A stretch of 64,000 nt of DNA, from NCBI GenBank assembly GCA_942159475.1, contig OW804096.1:139365442-139429441 (forward strand), written 5' to 3'. The notes beneath the pieces were generated by a model. It worked only from the letters and a program-made list of their open reading frames with translations. It was not told the origin of the DNA and did not search any database. The first letter of the stretch is position 1. Each line of letters begins with the position of its first letter. The position numbers were made by a program, and so were the translations under genes. Origin of the DNA: Sthenelais limicola. Lineage: Eukaryota; Annelida; Polychaeta; Phyllodocida; Sigalionidae. Positions 57,308 through 64,000 of this stretch are shown here, in pieces.

Positions 57308-57621
57308 GAGTGGCATCACCAAGTGTTGCAGGACTCAAGCGGCCATGTTCTTTTCATCCAGTATAGCTCGCCATACCTCAGCGTGAGTCTTCCCGCGTCT
57401 ATTTTGAAAAAAAATAATATATCATTGGCCAAATATTTTTAACAATTCCTGTTGGGAAAATATGCATAATTATTTTCCTGATTGGTATTCATATGTTGCC
57501 CTTAACCGAATTGTCAGTATCATAGATATTGTTAAAATGATAAAGTTGTAGAAATAGGATATAGATGATGTATACAAGTGCTGTTTAGTTGAGTTGACTT
57601 GAATGTTGTTATTGAGCGAAT

Positions 57622-57934
57622 AGGGGATTTGCATGTCTCACTGCGCATGGGATGGATTGAGTTCAAATCTGACATAGAAATATTTGGCAAGAATTTTATG
57701 AAAAATTGTAAGAATATTTTCAACAATACCCTAGCTTGTGTAAATGATCTATAGAAACCAATTGCATGATGGGAAAGATGAAGTCGTGTGTTAAAGATAC
57801 ATCTAAAACACGTGGATATTGATATTGGACCACTGATAAATATTCCAAGCTAAAGATAACATTTTTTCTATAGATTTTATACTGTACCATTACTCCCATA
57901 ATTCCATGTGAATCAAGATTCAAAATGGCGGCAT
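57622..57934 (-). mobile_element. MITE-C copy 5, right end lost
   Basis: Starts AGGGGATTTGCATGTC and follows the family to CAAAATGGCGGC, then runs into the fold-back element K. Confidence 0.85.
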
Positions 57935-57943
57935 ATGATAAAT

Positions 57944-58131
57944 ATAGAATGGAACTCGCCGGCAATAATCGTGGAATTTATGTGGACAAATCTCCGTTAG
58001 TAGGCAGTATTTAGGCTTACTGATATTGTTGATTCGTCCACATAAGCACTCTGCCTATGGCATCGTGCTTATGTGGACGAATCTCGTCCAATAAATTTTC
58101 AATTATTGCCGGCTCGTCCCATTCTCTCTAT
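57944..58131. mobile_element. Fold-back element K
   Basis: Outer imperfect inverted arms share GCCGGCAATAAT and AATTTAT-type words from 57950 and 58131. Inside, 58031-58049 and 58065-58083 are perfect 19-bp inverted arms (GATTCGTCCACATAAGCAC) around a 15-nt loop. The motif ATGTGGACRAATCTC appears three times in alternating orientation. Only one copy in the window. Confidence 0.75.
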
Positions 58132-58155
58132 ATACCGGTATGTATTTATAAATTA

Positions 58156-58700
58156 CATGATGTGTCACAGAAACATGTCTCATAAGTCGAAAAAACACGT
58201 TAACATTTAGAACATTTAAAAGTATTTCTGTATTTTATGCTTGATTTTCTTTATGTTTAACAAAAAAAGTTTGCAATAATTCTGGGTGCAGAAAGTCTGT
58301 CTGGCAAATAAAAATATTTAAAAAAAAGTAGCTAAATATACTCCATATGATGACCTTAGACATATGTAAGGTTATCCTTAATGCACTGTCTTAATATACA
58401 GAAAATGTACAATTGGCAGCTGTACACTTTTAGTCAATTCTGCTAAATTAGGCTGCAATTTGGTCAATACTAGGTAAATTCGAGAATATTCGGCATTGCA
58501 TTAATTCTAGCTATCTCTTTGGTTAGGTTGAACTGTATTTTGAACTTTATTTCCGTCTGAAATTTGGGTTATTTGAGAAGATTGGTGAAGTTGAATTGTA
58601 CATTTTCTGAAAATCTGACCCATATACCTCCCAAAATGAAAACATCCCTATGAAGAGATCCCGTGAATAAATCACTTTGAGAATTTTACGACTTTTTGTG
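58156..58700 (+). mobile_element. MITE-B copy, split by MITE-A
   Basis: ATGATGTGTCACAGAAACATG at the left; after the nested A copy, CCTCCCAAAATGAAAACATC and GTGAATAAATCACTTTGAGA continue the B order. The right end is eroded. Confidence 0.7.
58399..58621 (+). mobile_element. MITE-A copy, beta, nested in MITE-B
   Basis: The left terminus has lost GGGTCAGATTTT; the rest is complete. ATAT or ATA flanks remain. Confidence 0.9.
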
Positions 58701-58784
58701 ATTATCATATACTATATATACTTTTTGTTATGACATCAAATAATAATTTTAATTTGTCTAATAATTATTTTGTCTTTACTTCAG

Positions 58785-58868
58785 ACCTGCCAAGATGCGG
58801 TTGGAGAGCAGTGAGGCTGAGAATGAGGAGGACCGGTTGCGTGGGGTGGAGGATATGATCAAACTCCA
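58785..58868 (+). CDS. Candidate internal protein-coding exon
   Basis: An 84-bp segment, visibly richer in G and C than its surroundings, sits between a good acceptor (TGTCTTTACTTCAG ending at 58784) and a perfect donor (GTAAGT at 58869). One frame is open throughout; the frame starting at the first base hits a TGA. Reading from 58786 gives 27 residues beginning PAKMRL and continuing ESSEAENEEDRLRG, VEDMIKL, with eight acidic and five basic residues and no cysteine, a profile suited to a charged helix or coiled coil. The exon starts with one base of a split codon and ends with two, so its length is a multiple of three and it could be skipped without a frame change. The ATG at 58795 could alternatively be a start codon. 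I do not recognise the protein. Intron on both sides is filled with MITEs. Confidence 0.7.
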
Positions 58869-59209
58869 GTAAGTCTAATTCTCTCAATAAACTAAGAATT
58901 TAAAAGATTGACTAAGTCCTAATTGAACACGATATATGTTTATTCTTTATTTGACCTTCCAACCTATTTCATCCATCCATCCATCCAATCACTCATCTCA
59001 TCACATTATTTCTACCCCTATAGAGGGTAAAGTTATATCTGTAAGGAGCTACACACACAATTGATATGTTCTTTAAAATGAAATAGCGAAAATTCAGGCT
59101 AAGGAGGAATACCGGGTTAGCCCGATTCTTATACACCAATAGTTATGGCATATGCCAGCTTATATTCCCTGAATAAAGATATGTTCAAAAAAAAAAGTCT
59201 GACATACAA
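58869..59209. other. Intron-like unique DNA
   Basis: Begins with the splice donor of the exon at 58785. A CCAT microsatellite lies near 58970. Nothing else. Confidence 0.45.
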
Positions 59210-59444
59210 GGGTGAGAGTTTCAGAAAACGTACAATTCAGCTTCACCAATTCTCTCTCAAAAAACGAATTTCAGACGAAAATAAACTTCAAAATACAGTT
59301 CAACCTAACCAAACAGATAGCTACAATCAATGCAATGCCGAATATACTTGAATTTACCTAGTATTGGCCAGATTCCAGTCTAATTTAGCAGAATTTACTA
59401 AATGTGTACATCTGATAATTGTATATTTTCTGAAAATCTGAGCC
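59210..59444 (-). mobile_element. MITE-A copy, beta
   Basis: 235 bp; left end GGTGAGAGTTTCAG, right end CTGAAAATCTGAGCC; flanks ACAA and ATAA. Confidence 0.9.
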
Positions 59445-59456
59445 ATAAGTTTATAT

Positions 59457-59864
59457 GTGATGTGTTACAGGAAAATGAGTCACAGGTCGCAAAAAATGGA
59501 ATTTGAGATATCATCATATTTGGAAAGATGAGATCAAGGCGATTATAATGATAGTAAACACTAGGACATCTATTAAATACTTCTATATTTTGAGTTTGAT
59601 ATTTTTATTTAAAAAAAAAAGTTTGCAATATTCCTGGGCGGGCAATTACTAGTATAAAGTAGCTAAATATACACCATATGTTGACCTTCAAAACGCAAGG
59701 ATATATTTAATGCACTGTCATGAAATTCGGTCCATGTATTTACATGACCTGAAGCACTAAAGCCCCCAAGGATTAGGACATTCAAACACAGTGATCTTAT
59801 GAATCGATCACTTTGAAAAATATCTTTTTTGCAACTTGTGACTCATTTTCCTTGAACACATCAC
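59457..59864 (+). mobile_element. MITE-B copy
   Basis: Complete 408 bp with ATAT on both sides. Best-preserved B copy in the window together with 53084. Confidence 0.94.
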
Positions 59865-59951
59865 ATATGGAATACAATGATAAGTTGGTTTGAGAGAGCA
59901 TGTCTTTCACACGAGTAGTGGAAATGTGCATATCAGGGTGAGTGGTGATGT

Positions 59952-60185
59952 GGGTCAGATTTTCAGAAAATGTACAATTCGCCTTCACCAATCCTCTCAA
60001 ATAACCCACTTTTAAGACGAAAATGAGCTTCAAAATGCAGTTTAACATAACAGAACTAATACTTTAAATCAATGTGATACCGGATATACTCAGATATACC
60101 TGGTATTCTTCATTTTCAGCCTAATTTAGGAGAATTTACTTAATGTGTAGAGCTGCCAATTGTACATTTTCTGAAAATCTGACCC
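59952..60185 (-). mobile_element. MITE-A copy, alpha
   Basis: 234 bp; ATGT on both sides. Confidence 0.94.
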
Positions 60186-60250
60186 ATGTATTGGTATGAA
60201 CAATTTCAATTTCAACTCCAAGTGTGACAGATACGCTCACACAAGCCGAA

Positions 60251-60555
60251 TTTTGATTTTAAATTATGTTTATTCAGGAAAACAGAAATACATTTCAGCG
60301 ACAAGCGTTGATATTCTCAGAAGTTGCCTGATTGCATAAGGCAAGGCACTAAATTATTCAATAACACATAGAAAGAAAATTATATAAAAAATATTAATCA
60401 TTTCAAAACATAAAGACTTCGACATGATGGATACATTGTGATCAACTTCATAATAGTACTTTGTATTCAAATTCAAATATTTGTGTAAAAACATATTTAA
60501 AAACAATGAACAGAATATCTATATAATTCGCGTCGTGCTCTTACACATATACCAT
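60251..60555 (-). mobile_element. Retroelement 3' end, family R1
   Basis: TTTTGATTTTAAATTATGTT then TATTCAGGAAAACAG; the inner CGTCGTGCTCTTACA matches 42255-42275. Confidence 0.6.
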
Positions 60556-60690
60556 TGGGTATTACACTTTAAATTGTCATATCATATTAATTCAACATTA
60601 AGACAATGTTGAATTTGAATTCCATATTTATATCACAAGTCCCATGTTGAAAAAGTTGAACACACCCTGGCTATGTATCCAAAGGATGTA

Positions 60691-60800
60691 TTTGATTTGA
60701 AAATATGTTTATTCAGGTACATGTACATTTCATCAAGGACGATATTCTCAGTAATGCCTGATATCATTTAAATAGCACAAATAAATTTATAGAAATAATC
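60691..60800 (-). mobile_element. Retroelement 3' end, family R1
   Basis: TTTGATTTGAAAATATGTTT then ATTCAGGTACATGTAC and ATATTCTCAGTAATGCCTG, parallel to the copy 440 bp upstream. Confidence 0.6.
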
Positions 60801-60835
60801 TTATAAGTTGATGTAACACCAAAACCAAAGAATCA

Positions 60836-61060
60836 GCGATATTTTTTAAGTGGTTTTTATTTTCTCAAGTGATGTTTCGATGTAGATTCCAACGTTTCGG
60901 TACTAGGGTGTACCTTCATCAGGGAATATTTTACATGTAAGAAAAGTGGGGGTTATATTAAAAATGTGTGACATTGGTTACCAAGGATACTGTCAATAAC
61001 ACGAAAAGCAGCCTTCTGATTGGTTGAAATTGATAAATAGCACAGCTCAGTTAATAATGG
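60836..61060 (-). mobile_element. Penelope-like retroelement 3' remnant
   Basis: On the minus strand the order is CCTGATGAAGGTACACCCTA, GTACCGAAACGTTG (60890-60923), then GAGAAAATAAAAACCACTT. The stem GGTAC/GTACC is perfect around ACCCTA. Upstream lies ATCAGAAGGCTGCTTTTCG. The layout equals that of 40803-40860 though the sequences differ, so two members of one class are present. Confidence 0.5.
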
Positions 61061-61274
61061 GACTTTAAGATAGAGAATAGGTTCGTTGAAAAGCTGGCTT
61101 TTTAATATGATAACATTAAATTTTTTTATGATATGATAACATTAAAATCTTTTGTCATATATAATATGACGTTATAACCACTTGTGTAGAGAACTTGTAT
61201 ATAATTATTCTAACTTGTTTAACGACGAACAATTTAATAATTAAGAGCAATGTCCGGTAATTCTTTTTAAAATT

Positions 61275-61525
61275 TATAGAAAGAGAGGGATGGAGTGTGG
61301 AGTAGGAGAGAGACAGCGGCAGAGAGAGAAGGGTAGAGAGTCAACATAAAGGGAGAAAGAAAGAAAGAAAGAAAGGGCGGATGGAGAGAAAGGGAGAGAG
61401 AGAGAGGGAGAGAAAGAGAGAGGATAGAAGGAAAAGGGGGGCGGGAGGTAAAGAAGAGCCATAAGGAGTAGAGAGGAAAAGGGAAGTATGGAGGAGAGAC
61501 GAGGAAGGGGGGGGGGGGGGGTGGT
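61275..61525 (+). repeat. Polypurine (GA-rich) tract with G run
   Basis: About 250 bases of GAGAGA, GAAAGAAAG and GGGAGG words ending in a long G run at about 61508. It mirrors the tract at 13262. The leucine/serine-rich open minus-strand frames here are composition artefacts. Confidence 0.8.
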
Positions 61526-61580
61526 CTGGAGGTGTACGTGAATATACAGGACCTAATATACATGTATATGTTCATTATAT

Positions 61581-61815
61581 GGGTCAGATTATCAGAAAAT
61601 GTACAATTGGCAGCTGTACACATTTAGTAACTTCTGCTAAATCAGACTGCAATTTGGTCAATACTAGGTAAATTCGAGTATATTCGGCATTGCATTGATT
61701 CTAGCAATCTATTTGGTTAGGTCGAATTGTATTTTGAACTTTATTTTTTACTGAAATTTGGGTTATTTGAGAGGATTGGTGAAGGTGAATTGTACATTTT
61801 CTGAAAATCTGACCC
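61581..61815 (+). mobile_element. MITE-A copy, beta
   Basis: Full 235 bp; ATAT on both sides. Confidence 0.94.
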
Positions 61816-61884
61816 ATATGTGCATTCCTCTGGAGAGCAATAAGTGGGGTGCTATAAAAATATTCATATAGTACGCATACTATG

Positions 61885-62255
61885 AAAATTCGTCACAAAT
61901 AGTGCTGCAAGTTGGCCCCAAATGAGGATATCAAAGCAGTATTTACGTGCGAGCTATATGAAAAAAAATATATATAAAACAGTTATAGGTTATGCTCTGA
62001 TACCAAATTTAAAGATTGTGTATTAAATATTATATCCTTGCATTCCTAAGGTCATCCTATACAGTTTATTTAGCTACTTTATTTGTAATTGACCACCCAG
62101 AGTTATTGCAAACTTTTTTTTTCAAAAATGGAAATATCAAACTTAAAATATAGAAATAATTGTTAGAATCAGGTTGACCTCATCTTGTCAAATTATGATG
62201 ATATCTGAAAATCCTATTGTTGCCGCTTGTGACTCATTCTCCTGTGACACATCAC
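61885..62255 (-). mobile_element. MITE-B copy, left end eroded
   Basis: ATTCGTCACAAATAGTGCTG at the left, TGTGACTCATTCTCCTGTGA and CACATCAC at the right. Confidence 0.78.
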
Positions 62256-62267
62256 ATACATGTATAT

Positions 62268-62503
62268 GGGTCAGATTTTCAGAAAATGTACAATTCACCT
62301 TCACCGATCCTCTCAAATAATCCAAATTTCAGACGACAATAAAGTTCAAAATACAGTTCAACCTAACCTAACAGATTGCTAGAATCAATGCAATGCCAAA
62401 TATACTCGAATTTACCTAGTATTGACCAAATTGCAGCCTAATTTAGCAGAAAATTACTAAATGTATACAGCTGCCAATTGCACATTTTCTGAAAATCTGA
62501 CCC
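62268..62503 (-). mobile_element. MITE-A copy, beta
   Basis: 236 bp; ATAT on both sides. Confidence 0.94.
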
Positions 62504-62522
62504 ATATAATTATGTTCAATAG

Positions 62523-62594
62523 ATTTAAATGTCTCGGATGGAGGCGAATCCGGTGCTGGGTGGATGCCAAAGATCCAGCCCCACACACGGGCAG
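62523..62594 (+). CDS. Weak candidate exon between two MITEs
   Basis: A 72-bp GC-richer unique segment occupies the 99 bp between two MITE-A copies. It ends GGGCAG followed by GTATTA, a usable but not strong donor. An acceptor-like AG at 62521-62522 lacks a good pyrimidine tract. At least two frames are open; one reads LGWRRIRCWVDAKDPAPHTG, which looks protein-like, but I recognise no family. Frame and limits are uncertain. Confidence 0.25.
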
Positions 62595-62602
62595 GTATTA
62601 AC

Positions 62603-62819
62603 GGGTCTGATTTTCAGAAAATGTACAATTCGCCTTCACCAATCGTCTCAAATAACCCACATTTAAGACAAAAATGATGCTGTTTAACTTAACAGAACTG
62701 ATACTTTAAATCAATGCGATACCAAATATACTTAGATATACACAATATTTTAGCAGAATTTAGCAGAAATTACTAAATGGGTACAGTTGCCAATTGTACA
62801 TTTTATGAAAATCTGACCC
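62603..62819 (-). mobile_element. MITE-A copy, alpha
   Basis: 217 bp; left end GGGTCTGATTTTCAG; small deletions near GATGCTGTTTAAC and around ATTTTAGCAG. Confidence 0.9.
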
Positions 62820-63189
62820 TAATGCAAAGGATAGAGCGATAATAGGGACAGAAGGATAGAGCGATAATAGGGTACTTTGATCACCAGTAATGTGTGGTCT
62901 TACACTTCCGGCCACTACTCACCACGCTGCTATTTATAGCATTTCCTGGAATGGTAAACGCTTGGATAGGAACACCTGACAGGTGTCCTATGTTATTATT
63001 ATTATTATGTTTTTATTCTATTTTGTTATGAGAAAGACGTAGTCACTTCTCACTTGTTAATTATTCCTTCTTCAAAATTCAAAATTCAACATTTATATTT
63101 GAATGAGAATTATCACTGTGTGAAACTTTGTCCAATAAATTAAAAAAAAATATATACAAACAGGCTGTACAATTTGATATTAAATTATT

Positions 63190-63251
63190 CTTCCATTATT
63201 AATTTATTCTTAACCTACATATGTAGGTTAAGAATAAGTTGATAATGGAAG
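63190..63251. repeat. Long imperfect palindrome
   Basis: Arms of about 30 bp meet at ACATATGT with two mismatches (CTTCCATTAT ... TTATTCTTAACCTACAT against its complement). It has no spacer, so it could form a hairpin in RNA or a cruciform in DNA. Confidence 0.8.
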
Positions 63252-63272
63252 AAAAATATATTAGAAAAATGT

Positions 63273-63390
63273 GAGGCTCACAGCCTCTCAGGTTGGATAA
63301 GAATGGTATGTCGATTGGACGCCTACTGCACTACTGGCTTTCCTGGCCCTGAAGTAGGCGTCCTAATGACATTTTGCAGTCTTAAAGTAA
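63273..63390 (-). mobile_element. MITE-E fragment
   Basis: GCTCACAGCCTCTCAGG, GATTGGACGCCTACTGC and TAATGACATTTTGCAGTCTT match the reversed E copy at 53864; the outer ends are missing. Confidence 0.65.
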
Positions 63391-63624
63391 ACTTAAAATA
63401 TTATGTTATAATATAAATAAATAAATGTTATTATATTTTGTTTTGCTTATTTCCCCAATCTCTAATCCCATCTGTAATTATTATGGGGATCATGGAAAGC
63501 ACTATTATAATAGATATTCTGATTGAGATTGTCTATATTCTGAGAAATCAATTCTATTTAGCACAAACTTTGATCCTTATTTGAACAATTCCTCCGAATA
63601 AATCCCAACCTGTATAACACATAT

Positions 63625-63865
63625 GGGTCAGATTTTCAGAAAATGTACAATTGGCAGTTGTATACATTTAGTTAATCCTACTAAATTAGACTGCAATTTG
63701 GCCAATACTAGATAAATTTGGGTATATTTGGCATTGCATTGATTCTAGCAATCTGTTTGGTTTAGTTGAACTGTATTTTGTAGTTGAGCATTATTTTCGT
63801 CCGAAATTTGGGTTATTTGAGAGGATTGGTGAAGGTGTATTGTACATTTTCTGAAAATCTGACCC
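63625..63865 (+). mobile_element. MITE-A copy, beta
   Basis: 241 bp with a short insertion (TAGTTGAGCA) after GTATTTTG; ATAT on both sides. Confidence 0.93.
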
Positions 63866-64000
63866 ATATCTGCTGTAAACTCCAATGGTACCGACACATT
63901 GGTACCGTTCACGGCCGTGGTTTGCTTGCCAGGTCAAGTCCCCCTTTTTCTCTACCTTGCTTTAGTACATAGTTAAAGGTCAAGGTTCATCCGGGACCCC

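Larger units (their letters stand above)
62820..63624. other. Unique DNA with hairpin and MITE-E scrap
   Basis: No gene. A GATAGAGCGATAATAGGG duplication lies at 62830-62872. Confidence 0.45.

Noticed and set aside
60836..60930. Definite hammerhead ribozyme
   Set aside because: CTGATGA and GAAA words are present with a perfect stem II-like helix, but an extra A follows the first word and no stem III or cleavage triplet could be drawn.
61267..61623. Leucine/serine-rich minus-strand frame resembling a membrane protein
   Set aside because: Complement of a GA-rich tract; hydrophobicity is a composition effect.

Overview
This window looks like non-coding DNA (introns and intergenic sequence) from an animal nuclear genome. 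It is AT-rich and has almost no open reading frames. It is packed with small DNA transposons and 5'-truncated retroelement 3' ends, and nothing bacterial or viral was seen. I cannot name the species; a marine invertebrate would fit, but that is inference. Only one segment looks convincingly like protein-coding sequence: an 84-bp exon on the + strand at 58785-58868. Weaker candidates are an exon at 62523-62594 and a promoter/first-exon region near 11.7-12.25 kb.

The window is dominated by one non-autonomous transposon family, called MITE-A here. It has about 70 copies, usually 235 bp, in both orientations. The ends are inverted repeats starting GGGTCAGATTTTCAGAAAAT, and 4-bp target duplications can be read at many copies (ACAT, ATGT, TGAT, ACAA, ATGA, GTAT, AATT, TTAT, TCCT, ATAC and very often ATAT). 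Orientation '+' means the copy reads from the GGCAGCT side towards GGGTTATTTGAGAGG. Three subtypes share the whole layout but differ in the middle: alpha (marker AAGTATCAGTTCTG), beta (marker TTCTAGCAATCTGTTTGG) and gamma (marker ATTCATTCAATAAATC). Some copies have one end of a second type, GGGTGAAGTC instead of GGGTCAGATT.

Other families: MITE-B (about 350-410 bp, ends GTGATGTGTT, 4-bp AAAT/ATAT duplications); MITE-C (about 330 bp, ends AGGGGACTTGCAT, inserted at AT); MITE-D (320-364 bp, ends GGCC, 3-bp duplications TAA/TTA/CCA, PIF/Harbinger-like); MITE-E (about 200 bp, ends CAGTCTAGG); MITE-G (ends AGGGAGGTTC); one pogo-like TA element; a 337-bp element L; a fold-back element K; and a 2.1-kb element H with CAGGGTG ends. 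Nested insertions give a relative chronology: C and A inside A, B inside C, A and H inside B.

Layout: 1-10.9 kb, MITEs, with H splitting a B copy and carrying a 191-bp perfect palindrome. 10.9-12.3 kb, unique CpG-bearing DNA with promoter and splice-donor signals. 12.7-36.3 kb, a dense MITE-A field. 36.5-37.3 kb, a 57-bp minisatellite. 38.8-42.7 kb, MITEs, retroelement ends and a Penelope-like tail. 43.0-47.2 kb, a very long C-rich minisatellite of about 34-bp units (two long apparent ORFs there are artefacts). 49.1-49.4 kb, a 27-bp tandem array. 50.2-54.4 kb, stacked nested insertions. 56.3 kb, a tRNA-derived SINE head. 58.8 kb, the exon. 59-64 kb, more MITEs and a second Penelope-like tail. 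The simplest reading is a large + strand gene whose introns have been filled by transposon bursts.
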